Source of the DNA: Janibacter endophyticus
GTDB taxonomy: Bacteria; Actinomycetota; Actinomycetes; Actinomycetales; Dermatophilaceae
DNA length: 64,000 nucleotides
Reading direction: 5' to 3'
Assembly (NCBI RefSeq): GCF_016888335.1
Contig: NZ_JAFEJG010000004.1
Location: 2,714,930 to 2,778,929 of the forward strand
Part shown: positions 9,296 to 19,836 of the stretch, piece after piece
Layout of the letters: the number at the start of each line of letters is the position of its first letter
Position numbering within the stretch: position 1 is the first letter of the stretch
Position numbers and translations under genes: made by a program
Notes under the pieces: model-generated
The model's input: the letters and a program-made list of their open reading frames with translations, nothing else
Database searches by the model: none
What the model was told of the DNA's origin: nothing

Positions 9296-10417
9296 TCAGC
9301 TGGGCCGGTGGGGGGAGACGACGACGTCGATGCGCTGGAGCTCCTTGACGTCGGTGTAGCCCGTCGTCGCCATGGCCCGGCGCAGCGCGCCCATGAGGTT
9401 GGTCGTGCCGTCGGGCTGGCGGCTGGGGCCGAAGAGGACCTCCTCGAGGCTGGCGACGGAGCCGACCTCGACGCGAGCACCGCGCGGCAGCTCGCCGTGG
9501 TGGGCCTCGGCACCCCAGTGGTAGCCCCGGCCGGGGGCGTCGGTCGCCCGCGCGAGCGCCGCACCGAGCATGACCGCGTCCGCGCCGACGGCGACCGCCT
9601 TGACGATGTCGCCGCTCGTGCCGAGCCCGCCGTCGGCGATGACGTGCACGTAGCGCCCGCCGGACTCGTCGAGGTAGTCACGCCGGGCGGCGGCGACGTC
9701 GGCGATGGCGCTGGCCATGGGCGCGTGGATGCCGAGCGTCTGCCGGGTCGTGTGCGCGGCCCCGCCGCCGAAGCCGACGAGCACGCCCGCCGCGCCCGTG
9801 CGCATGAGGTGCAGCGCCGCGGTGTAGCTCGCCGCGCCGCCGACGATGACGGGGACGTCGAGCTCGTAGATGAAGCGCTTGAGGTTGAGCGGCTCCGCCC
9901 GGCTGCTCACGTGCTCGGCCGAGACGGTCGTACCGCGGATGACGAAGAGGTCCACGCCGGCGTCGACGACGGTCTTCCAGTGCTGCTGGGTGCGCTGCGG
10001 GCTGAGCGCGCCGGCGACGGTGACCCCGGCGGCGCGGATCTCGCGGAGCCGCTCGGTGATGAGCTCGGGGACGATCTCGGCGGAGTAGATCTCCTGCATC
10101 CGGGTCGTCGCGACGGCCGGGTCGAGGGTCGCGATCTCCGCGAGGACCGGCTCGGGGTCCTCGTAGCGGGTCCACACGCCCTCGAGGTCGAGCACCGGCA
10201 GGCCGCCGTGCTGGCCGAAGGCGATCGCGGTCCTGGGCGACATCACCGAGTCCATCGGGGCGGCGATGACCGGCATGTCGAAGTGGTAGGCGTCGATCTG
10301 CCAGTCGAGCGAGACCTCTTCGGGGTCACGCGTGCGCCGCGACGGGGTCACCGCGATGTCGTCGAAGGAGTAGGCCCGACGGCCCCGCTTGCCACGCCCG
10401 ATCTCGATCTCGTTCAC
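9296..10417 (-). CDS. guaB3: GuaB3 family IMP dehydrogenase-related protein
   Basis: A 373-residue TIM-barrel protein of the GuaB3 branch of the IMPDH/GMP reductase family, without CBS domains. It begins with the typical actinobacterial MNEIEIGRGKRGRRAYSFDD and contains APMDSVMSP and DGGLGTSGDI. The catalytic loop, which in true IMPDH reads GSICTTR, is GGGAAHTTR at about 217-225, so the catalytic Cys is a His (about 222). Its reaction is not established and it may not be an IMP dehydrogenase. A complete guaB lies 2.6 kb away. The GTG start has TAGGCT 6 nt upstream. Confidence 0.9.
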   Translation of the reverse strand: MNEIEIGRGKRGRRAYSFDDIAVTPSRRTRDPEEVSLDWQIDAYHFDMPVIAAPMDSVMSPRTAIAFGQHGGLPVLDLEGVWTRYEDPEPVLAEIATLDPAVATTRMQEIYSAEIVPELITERLREIRAAGVTVAGALSPQRTQQHWKTVVDAGVDLFVIRGTTVSAEHVSSRAEPLNLKRFIYELDVPVIVGGAASYTAALHLMRTGAAGVLVGFGGGAAHTTRQTLGIHAPMASAIADVAAARRDYLDESGGRYVHVIADGGLGTSGDIVKAVAVGADAVMLGAALARATDAPGRGYHWGAEAHHGELPRGARVEVGSVASLEEVLFGPSRQPDGTTNLMGALRRAMATTGYTDVKELQRIDVVVSPHRPS

Positions 10418-10423
10418 CGTCCC

Positions 10424-10429
10424 AGCCTA
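10424..10429 (-). promoter_or_regulatory. -10 element of guaB3, leaderless type
   Basis: TAGGCT on the minus strand lies 6 nt before the guaB3 GTG. It is in the 142-bp divergent region shared with the antitoxin-like gene. Confidence 0.5.
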
Positions 10430-10559
10430 CGGGGCGGCGCCGCGGCGACCGTCGTGGGCCACGAAGGGGGATCCGCTGATCTCGTCGGGTCGTCCGGGAT
10501 CAAACCGGGGGCCGGACGTGTTGTGCTGGACGCAGCACGTCGACAGCAAGGAGAGCACG

Positions 10560-10850
10560 ATGGCAAAGTTTGGGAAGATCACGGTCCTCGCGACCGCCGC
10601 GGAGGCGGCCCGTCAGTGGGCGAAGAACAACCCGGACAAGGCCCAGGCCTACATCGACAAGGCCGGGGCTGTCGTCGACCGGCAGACCAAGGGCAAGTAC
10701 TCGACGAAGATCACCAAGGCCTCGACGAAGGCCAAGGAGGCCGTGGCCAAGGGCTCCTCGGGTGGCGGCAGCTCCGTCCCGCCGCCCGCCCCGCAGGGGG
10801 GCAGCGGCGGAGGCAGTGCCGCGCCCCCGCCGCCTCCGCCCGCCGGCTGA
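10560..10850 (+). CDS. MT0933-like (Rv0909-type) antitoxin family protein
   Basis: A 96-residue protein not previously delimited because its frame continues upstream. The ATG at 10560 follows AAGGAG with good spacing. The segment YIDKAGAVVDRQTKGKYST at about 27-45 matches the conserved core of MT0933/Rv0909 antitoxin-like proteins. The N-terminal part is amphipathic and the last 30 residues are a disordered Gly/Pro-rich tail. In mycobacteria the partner toxin is Rv0910, an SRPBCC-fold protein. No such gene is adjacent: the next gene is a dipeptidase on the other strand. It is therefore orphaned, or has another function. The family name does not prove antitoxin activity. Confidence 0.6.
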   Translation: MAKFGKITVLATAAEAARQWAKNNPDKAQAYIDKAGAVVDRQTKGKYSTKITKASTKAKEAVAKGSSGGGSSVPPPAPQGGSGGGSAAPPPPPPAG

Positions 10851-10861
10851 CCCCCGCTGGG

Positions 10862-11887
10862 TCAGGCCTCGGTGTCGCGGAGCACGCGCAGGATGTTGCC
10901 GTGCGCCAGCGCCTCGAGGTCGGCCCGCGACCAGCCCTGCTCGGCGAGCGCGGCGAGCAGCACCGGGTAGGTCGCGACGTCCTCGAGCCCGACGGGGGTC
11001 TCGTCGACGCCGTCGTAGTCCGCGCCGATGCCGACGTGCTCTATGCCCACGACCTCGCGCAGGTGCGTGAGGTGGGCGACGACGTCGGCGACCGTCGCGA
11101 CCGGGTCGGGCACGATGTCGGTGCGGCCGAGGACCTCGTCGGCGCGGGCCTGGTTGACGAACTTCGGCACGACGTTGGCCATGACCACTCCCCCGTTGCC
11201 GGGGATGCGGGTGAGCACGTCGTCGGGCACGTTGCGCGGGTGGTCGGTGACCGCCCGCGCGCCGGAGTGGCTGAAGACGACGGGCCGTGAGGTCGTATCG
11301 AGCGCCTGGTGCATCGTCTCGGCGCTCACGTGGCTCAGGTCGACCATCATCCCGAGCGCGTTCATCCGCCGCACGACCTCGCGGCCGAAGTCGGTCAGCC
11401 CGCCGTGCACCCGCTCGTCGGTCGCCGAGTCGGCCCACGGCGTGTTGTCGTTGTGCGTCAGGGTCAGGTAGCGCGCGCCCCGCGCGGCGAAGGCCTCGAG
11501 GTGCTCGAGGCTCTCGTCGATCGAGTGTCCGCCCTCCATGCCGATGAGCGCCGCGTGGCGCCCGTCCGCCCAGGCCGCCTCGACGTCGGCTGCCGTGCGC
11601 GCCAGCACCATCTCGTCGTAGCGGGCGCACATCGCCTCGACGAAGTCGATCTGCTCGTGCGTCGCGGCCACCGCGGCCTCGCCCTGGAGCTCGCATGGCA
11701 CCCAGACCGACCACAGCTGAGCTGCGAGGCCGCCCGCACGCATCCGCGGCAGGTCGGTGTGCAGCGCGGGCTGGTGCTCGGAGATGTCACAACGGTCGAG
11801 GTCGTGGCCGGCGAGCTCGCGGTGGTGCCACGGCAGGTCGTTGTGGCCATCGAGGACGCGGATCCCGGTGGTGTCGGTGCTCGGCAT
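10862..11887 (-). CDS. Membrane dipeptidase family (peptidase M19)
   Basis: A 341-residue M19 dipeptidase. Zinc-binding features are DGHNDLP at about 13-19 (His15, Asp17), Glu in MEGGHS near 118, DLSHVS near 183 and SHSGAR near 206, with the HVGIGADYDG block near the C-terminus. These enzymes hydrolyse dipeptides and sometimes D-amino-acid dipeptides. There is no signal peptide, so it is probably cytoplasmic. The ATG at 11887 is chosen because the conserved region begins 8 residues later and a divergent gene starts 25 bp away. The open frame continues upstream but overlaps that gene. Confidence 0.88.
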   Translation of the reverse strand: MPSTDTTGIRVLDGHNDLPWHHRELAGHDLDRCDISEHQPALHTDLPRMRAGGLAAQLWSVWVPCELQGEAAVAATHEQIDFVEAMCARYDEMVLARTAADVEAAWADGRHAALIGMEGGHSIDESLEHLEAFAARGARYLTLTHNDNTPWADSATDERVHGGLTDFGREVVRRMNALGMMVDLSHVSAETMHQALDTTSRPVVFSHSGARAVTDHPRNVPDDVLTRIPGNGGVVMANVVPKFVNQARADEVLGRTDIVPDPVATVADVVAHLTHLREVVGIEHVGIGADYDGVDETPVGLEDVATYPVLLAALAEQGWSRADLEALAHGNILRVLRDTEA

Positions 11888-11912
11888 CCCGGCAGTCAAG
11901 CATGCTGGGGAC

Positions 11913-12968
11913 ATGGACCTCGCACCCCCGGGACCGCTCGACGCCATCACCGACCTGCCCGGCCTCCGGGTCGGCCACGCGACCCGCGACGAACCGGGCT
12001 GGCTCACCGGGACGACGGTCGTCGTGCCCCCGGTCGGGACGGTCGGCGGCGTCGACGTGCGCGGCGGCGGTCCGGGGACCCGGGAGACCGACCTCCTCGA
12101 CCCCCGTCACGCGGTCGACGCGGTGGACGCGGTCGTGCTGAGCGGCGGCAGCGCCTTCGGTCTTGCCTCGGCCGAAGGCGCGATGGCCGCCCTCGCGGAC
12201 GACGGCCGGGGCTGGCCGGCCGGCCCGGAGGAGGGTCAGGTCGTGCCGATCGTCCCGGCCGCGATCGTCTTCGACCTCGGGCGCGGTGGCGCCTGGCGGC
12301 ACCACCCGGGGGCGCACGACGGCCGGGCGGCCTACCTCGCCGCCTCCGACGGTCCGGTGGACGAAGGGGGTGTCGGCGCCGGCACGGGTGCCCGCGCCGG
12401 GGGGCTCAAGGGTGGCGTCGGCACGGCGAGCGCGGTCCTGCCGGACGGCACGACGGTCGGAGCGCTCGTCGTCGTCAACGCAGTCGGCTCACCCCTGGCC
12501 GCGGACGGGACCCTCCTCGCCGCTCCCCTGCTCACCGACGAGGAGCGGGCCACCCTCCCTGCGCCGGACCCTGGCCGGGTCGCGGCGTACTGGGACGAGC
12601 GGGCCGCCGAGACCGCGGCGCTCCGCGCGGGGACGGCCACGACGATCGGGGTTGTCGCCACCGACGCGACCCTCGCCAAGGCGGGGTGCGGGATGCTCGC
12701 CCGGGTCGCCCACGACGGGCTGGCCCGCGCGCTCTCCCCCGTGCACACCGCCTTCGACGGGGACACGATCTTCGCCCTGGCCACGGGCAGCCGCCCGGCA
12801 CCCGACCCCTTCGTCCTGGTGGCCCTGCAGACCGAGGCGGCCCGCTGCATCAGCCGAGCGATCGCCCACGCGATCCTCGCGGCGCAGTCCGTCGACCGCA
12901 CCGCGGACGGCGGCGCCCACCTCCTGAGCTACCGCGATGCGATCACCGCGGACCTCCCCCACCCCTGA
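11913..12968 (+). CDS. P1 family peptidase (peptidase S58, DmpA/NylC superfamily)
   Basis: A 351-residue member of the self-cleaving N-terminal-nucleophile P1 peptidases. Typical blocks are TDLPGLRVGHAT at the start, GGSAFGL and GAGTGARAGGLKGG in the middle, and TTIGVVATDATLAK near 240-255, which resembles the autoproteolytic nucleophile site (Thr or Ser) of this family. Members include L-aminopeptidase D-Ala-esterases and nylon-oligomer hydrolases, so the substrate cannot be assigned. The ATG has CATGCT 6 nt before it, a weak leaderless-type signal. It is divergent from an M19 dipeptidase with only 25 bp between them. Confidence 0.85.
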   Translation: MDLAPPGPLDAITDLPGLRVGHATRDEPGWLTGTTVVVPPVGTVGGVDVRGGGPGTRETDLLDPRHAVDAVDAVVLSGGSAFGLASAEGAMAALADDGRGWPAGPEEGQVVPIVPAAIVFDLGRGGAWRHHPGAHDGRAAYLAASDGPVDEGGVGAGTGARAGGLKGGVGTASAVLPDGTTVGALVVVNAVGSPLAADGTLLAAPLLTDEERATLPAPDPGRVAAYWDERAAETAALRAGTATTIGVVATDATLAKAGCGMLARVAHDGLARALSPVHTAFDGDTIFALATGSRPAPDPFVLVALQTEAARCISRAIAHAILAAQSVDRTADGGAHLLSYRDAITADLPHP

Positions 12969-12971
12969 CCT

Positions 12972-13025
12972 CGCACGAGCCAAGGCTCCTGTCCGAAATT
13001 TCGGGTAGGAGCCTTGGCTCGTGCG
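12972..13025. terminator. Palindromic repeat acting as bidirectional terminator between the P1 peptidase and guaB
   Basis: Two inverted repeat units form one long stem: CGCACGAGCCAAGGCTCCT at 12972-12990 pairs with AGGAGCCTTGGCTCGTGCG at 13007-13025, around a 16-nt AT-containing centre that is itself partly self-complementary. An AAAAAG run follows. It lies between the ends of two convergent genes, 4 bp after the plus-strand stop. It is one of six loci of the same repeat family. Confidence 0.75.
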
Positions 13026-13059
13026 AAAAAGAGGGAGAGGGTGCGGGTCGGCCGGGAGC

Positions 13060-15181
<2,122 letters not shown>

Positions 15182-15191
15182 CCGACCGCCG

Positions 15192-15197
15192 TACGCT
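15192..15197 (+). promoter_or_regulatory. -10 element of the S4-domain gene, leaderless type
   Basis: TACGCT lies 6 nt before the GTG start of the S4 gene, in the 22-bp gap after the WhiB stop codon. It shows that this small gene has its own promoter. Confidence 0.45.
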
Positions 15198-15203
15198 GGC
15201 CCC

Positions 15204-15449
15204 GTGAGCGAGCCAGGCGAGGTCTACATCAAGGACGAGTCCATCCGGCTCGGGCAGCTGCTCAAGCTCGCCGGGCTCGTCGAGGACGGCGCCATGGCGC
15301 GCGAGCTCATCCAGACCGGGCAGGTCACCGTGGACGGCGAGGTCGACACCCGCCGGGGCGGGCAGATCCGCACCGGGCAGGTCGTGGCCCTGCAGGGTCA
15401 GGAGATCGTCGTCATCCAGGGCGAGCCGGAGATCGACGTCCCCTGGTGA
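15204..15449 (+). CDS. Small S4-domain RNA-binding protein
   Basis: An 81-residue protein consisting almost entirely of one S4 RNA-binding domain: RLGQLLKLAGLVEDGAMAREL (split here as helix one and turn) followed by IQTGQVTVDGEV and a C-terminal strand. It resembles the stand-alone S4 proteins of the YbcJ/RqcP type. Such proteins bind structured RNA or the ribosome. RqcP acts in ribosome-associated quality control, but assignment to that group is not possible here. The GTG start is supported by TACGCT 6 nt upstream. Confidence 0.8.
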   Translation: MSEPGEVYIKDESIRLGQLLKLAGLVEDGAMARELIQTGQVTVDGEVDTRRGGQIRTGQVVALQGQEIVVIQGEPEIDVPW

Positions 15450-15476
15450 CCCACCCTGCCCGGGCAGCTGTGCGGG

Positions 15477-16169
15477 TCAGTCGCTGAGCATCCAGTCGAG
15501 GCAGCCCTCGACGTGCAGCACGGTCGTGTCGTGCATCGGCACCGGGCAGTCGTCGGCCTCGAGCAGCAGGCCGAGCTCGGTCCCGGCGAGCACGACACCC
15601 TCGGCGCCGCGATCGACGAGCCCCTGCATCACCTGGCGAAAACGCTTGCGCGACGCGTCGTTGATGACCCCGTGGACGAGCTCGTCGTAGATCATCGCGT
15701 CGATCTCCGGGCGCTCCTCCTCGGTGGGGAGGATGACCTCGAGACCGCGCTCGCGCAGCGGGCCGGTGTAGAAGTCGGCGTTCATCGTCGTCGCCGTCGC
15801 GAGCAGGCCCACGGTCCGCTGGCGCGCCTGCTCGACGTGCTCGGCGGCGACCTTGGCGATGTGCAGGAAGGGGATGTCGACGCTTGCGGCGACCTCGTCG
15901 GCGACGGCGTGCATCGTGTTGGCGGCGATGATGAAGCAGTCGGCGCCGCCGGCCTCGAGCGAGCGGGCCGCCGCGGTGAGCTGCTCGGCCATCGATGCCC
16001 AGTCCCCAGCGTTCTCCGCCGCCGTCACCGGCTCGAAGTCGACGCTGTGCAGCAGGACCCGCGCGGAGTGCAGGCCGCCCAGGCGCGACTCCACCCCGTC
16101 GTTGAGGAGCCGGTAGTACTCGGCCGTCGCCGACCAGCCCATGCCACCGATGACACCCAGGAGCTTCAT
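15477..16169 (-). CDS. Aspartate/glutamate racemase family protein lacking both catalytic cysteines
   Basis: A 230-residue protein with the Asp/Glu racemase fold: MKLLGVIGGMGWSATAEYY at the N-terminus, AANTMH at about 82-87 and LAGTELG at about 194-200. In two-base racemases the first motif is CNT (or TNT in the E. coli L-Asp/Glu racemase) and the second is GCTE. Here these positions are Ala83 and Gly196, so neither catalytic thiol is present. It may bind amino acids without racemising them or catalyse another reaction. The ATG has TAGGGT 7 nt upstream. It is divergent from serA, suggesting a link to amino acid metabolism. Confidence 0.8.
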   Translation of the reverse strand: MKLLGVIGGMGWSATAEYYRLLNDGVESRLGGLHSARVLLHSVDFEPVTAAENAGDWASMAEQLTAAARSLEAGGADCFIIAANTMHAVADEVAASVDIPFLHIAKVAAEHVEQARQRTVGLLATATTMNADFYTGPLRERGLEVILPTEEERPEIDAMIYDELVHGVINDASRKRFRQVMQGLVDRGAEGVVLAGTELGLLLEADDCPVPMHDTTVLHVEGCLDWMLSD

Positions 16170-16176
16170 GGCGGCA

Positions 16177-16182
16177 ACCCTA
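16177..16182 (-). promoter_or_regulatory. -10 element of the racemase-like gene, leaderless type
   Basis: TAGGGT on the minus strand, 7 nt before the ATG. It is one of two back-to-back leaderless-type promoters in the 87-bp gap with serA. Confidence 0.45.
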
Positions 16183-16244
16183 GTGCGCCATGGACGCCGG
16201 TGTCCGCCAGGTGTACACCTCGACGGCGATCCCGAGCGGGGACC

Positions 16245-16250
16245 TAGGCT
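16245..16250 (+). promoter_or_regulatory. -10 element of serA, leaderless type
   Basis: TAGGCT lies 6 nt before the serA GTG. There is no Shine-Dalgarno sequence between them. Confidence 0.5.
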
Positions 16251-16256
16251 CAGAGC

Positions 16257-17459
16257 GTGAAGGCCCTGCTGCTCGAGAACATCCATGCGTGCGCCGCCGA
16301 GGCGCTGACCCAGGCCGGCTTCGAGGTCGAGACCCGCTCCGGCGCGCTCGACGAGAGCGAGCTGATCGACGCCCTCGAGGGCGTCGACCTCCTCGGCATC
16401 CGCTCCAAGACGACCGTGACGGCCGAGGCGCTCCGGGCTCGGCCCGAGCTCAAGGCCATCGGCGCCTTCTGCATCGGCACCAACCAGATCGACCTCAACG
16501 CGGCTGCTCAGGCCGGCACCGTGGTCTTCAACGCGCCCTTCTCCAACACCCGCTCGGTCGTCGAGCTCGCCATGGCCGAGATCATCGCGATGGCCCGTCA
16601 CCTCACCGACAAGAACGCCGCGCTCCACGCGGGCGTCTGGGACAAGTCGGCGAAGGGGGCGCACGAGGTCCGCGGGCGGACCCTCGGCATCGTCGGGTAC
16701 GGCAACATCGGCAGCCAGCTCTCGGTCATCGCCGAGGCCTTCGGCATGCACGTCTACTACTACGACGTCGAGGACAAGCTGCCGCTCGGCAACGCCCGCC
16801 GCTGCGAGTCGCTCGACGAGCTCCTCCGCTCCTGCGAGACGATCACGCTCCACGTCGACGGCCGAGCAGGCAACGCCGGGGTCTTCGGGGCCGAGCAGTT
16901 CGCCCAGATGCGCCCGCGCAGCCTCTTCCTCAACCTCTCCCGCGGCTTCGTCGTCGACCTCGAGTCGCTCCGCGATCACCTCGTGAGCGGCCACATCGCG
17001 GGCGCCGCCGTCGACGTCTTCCCCGAGGAGCCGAAGTCCGCGGGCGACCCCTTCGTCTCGATCCTCCAGGGGCTGCCCAACGTCATCCTCACCCCGCACG
17101 TCGGCGGGTCGACCGAGGAAGCCCAGTACGACATCGGCCGGTACGTCTCCGGCAAGCTCCGCGAGTACGCCCAGACCGGCGCGACGACCATGTCCGTCAA
17201 CGTCCCTGCCGTGGCGCTCAGCAAGTCCCCCGGCGACACCCGGATCCTGCACCTGCACCGCAACGTCCCCGGCGTCCTCGCCCGGGTAAACACCCTGCTC
17301 TCCGAGGGCGGCGCGAACATCGACAGCCAGCACCTCTCGACCAAGGGCGAGCTCGGTTACGCCGTCACCGACCTCAACGGCGCCCTGCCTGGCGGCGTCG
17401 AGCAGCGGCTCCGCGAGATGGACGAGACCATCGAGGTCCGGGTCATCGTCGGCGAGTAG
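16257..17459 (+). CDS. serA: D-3-phosphoglycerate dehydrogenase with C-terminal ACT domain
   Basis: A 400-residue D-2-hydroxyacid dehydrogenase. The NAD-binding motif is GIVGYGNIGSQ at about 144-154, with the catalytic Arg-Glu-His set expected in NLSRGF, FPEEP and TPHVGGSTEE. An ACT regulatory domain fills about 325-400. Length and layout match the E. coli-type SerA of about 410 residues, which starts serine biosynthesis from 3-phosphoglycerate and is inhibited by serine through the ACT domain. The GTG start is supported by TAGGCT 6 nt upstream. A strong hairpin about 100 bp after the stop ends the transcript. Confidence 0.93.
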   Translation: MKALLLENIHACAAEALTQAGFEVETRSGALDESELIDALEGVDLLGIRSKTTVTAEALRARPELKAIGAFCIGTNQIDLNAAAQAGTVVFNAPFSNTRSVVELAMAEIIAMARHLTDKNAALHAGVWDKSAKGAHEVRGRTLGIVGYGNIGSQLSVIAEAFGMHVYYYDVEDKLPLGNARRCESLDELLRSCETITLHVDGRAGNAGVFGAEQFAQMRPRSLFLNLSRGFVVDLESLRDHLVSGHIAGAAVDVFPEEPKSAGDPFVSILQGLPNVILTPHVGGSTEEAQYDIGRYVSGKLREYAQTGATTMSVNVPAVALSKSPGDTRILHLHRNVPGVLARVNTLLSEGGANIDSQHLSTKGELGYAVTDLNGALPGGVEQRLREMDETIEVRVIVGE

Positions 17460-17561
17460 CGGGCGGCTCTCTGGGCGCGCACAGATCGCTGTCCTGACGT
17501 CGTCGCCGCGAGATATCGATACCGACGAGCTCAGGACCGCGACTCGGGTACACCCGGACCA

Positions 17562-17601
17562 CGAAGGGGGCGCCCCACCGGTTGGTGGGACGCCCCCTTC
17601 G
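17562..17601. terminator. Bidirectional terminator between serA and groEL
   Basis: An 18-bp stem with one mismatch: CGAAGGGGGCGCCCCACC at 17562-17579 pairs with GGTGGGACGCCCCCTTCG at 17584-17601 around a GGTT loop. It lies between convergent serA and groEL. Both outer ends are the octamer CGAAGGGG in opposite orientation, so the hairpin is built from an inverted pair of that repeated word. Confidence 0.75.
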
Positions 17602-17620
17602 AGGTGTGTCAGAGGTGAGG

Positions 17621-19246
<1,626 letters not shown>

Positions 19247-19329
19247 CTACAGGTGTGCAGGTGGGTACGGCGTCGCCCCGGGGAGCCCGGGTGGGCCCGC
19301 ACCCGGGGCGATGCGCGAAGGGGGGATCG

Positions 19330-19626
19330 TCAGCCGACGATGGCGAGGACGTCACGCGCGGAGAGGATGAGGTACTCCTCGCCGCCGTGCTTGACCTCGG
19401 TGCCGCCGTACTTGGAGTAGATGACGCGGTCGCCGACGGAGATGTCCATCGGGACGCGCTCGTCGCCGTCCTCGTTGAAGCGGCCGGGGCCGACAGCGAC
19501 GACCTCGCCCTCCTGGGGCTTCTCCTTGGCGGTGTCCGGGATGACCAGGCCGGAGGCCGTGGTCTGCTCGGCCTCGAGCGACTTGACGATGATGCGGTCC
19601 TCGAGCGGCTTGAGCGAAACCGACAC
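19330..19626 (-). CDS. groES: Co-chaperonin GroES
   Basis: A 98-residue GroES with the mobile loop around [14 protein letters not shown] at about 18-31 and the roof-loop segment KYGGTEV. It caps the GroEL cavity during folding. The start is a GTG ([12 protein letters not shown]) with AAGGAG 5 nt upstream. It is the first gene of the groES-groEL operon. The promoter upstream overlaps one CIRCE element and is followed by a second. Confidence 0.97.
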   Translation of the reverse strand: MSVSLKPLEDRIIVKSLEAEQTTASGLVIPDTAKEKPQEGEVVAVGPGRFNEDGDERVPMDISVGDRVIYSKYGGTEVKHGGEEYLILSARDVLAIVG

Positions 19627-19711
19627 GTTGGCTCCTTCGATTCACGGATGTTCTGGGCAGTCTGCGTGGATCAGGGCGGTTCGCCGTCGCGGGGGTCGAG
19701 CTGCTCTGGTC

Positions 19712-19738
19712 CTGGCACTCACCGGTGGAGAGTGCCAA
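19712..19738 (-). promoter_or_regulatory. CIRCE element 1 (HrcA operator), proximal to groES
   Basis: On the minus strand TTGGCACTC, nine nucleotides, then GAGTGCCAG, one mismatch per arm from the TTAGCACTC-N9-GAGTGCTAA consensus. It lies downstream of the presumed -10, about 85 bp before the groES start. HrcA binding here would repress the operon. No hrcA is in the window. Confidence 0.88.
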
Positions 19739-19743
19739 GCAGA

Positions 19744-19773
19744 AATCTAGGCCGCCGGTTAGCACTCGGTCAA
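19744..19773 (-). promoter_or_regulatory. groES-groEL promoter between and within CIRCE elements
   Basis: A -35 TTGACC (complement of 19768-19773) and -10 TAGATT (complement of 19744-19749) with an 18-bp spacer. The -35 falls in the spacer of CIRCE 2 and the -10 lies just upstream of CIRCE 1, so HrcA could occupy both sides of the promoter. Confidence 0.65.
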
Positions 19774-19785
19774 CCTGAGTGCCAG
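19759..19785 (-). promoter_or_regulatory. CIRCE element 2 (HrcA operator), distal
   Basis: On the plus strand TTAGCACTC (19759-19767), nine nucleotides, GAGTGCCAG (19777-19785). The left arm is a perfect consensus match. It overlaps the -35 element of the groES promoter. Confidence 0.9.
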
Positions 19786-19836
19786 ATCCGGCAGGAGCGG
19801 GTCCGGGAGACCCCTCCAGGACGAAGGGGTGAGAAG

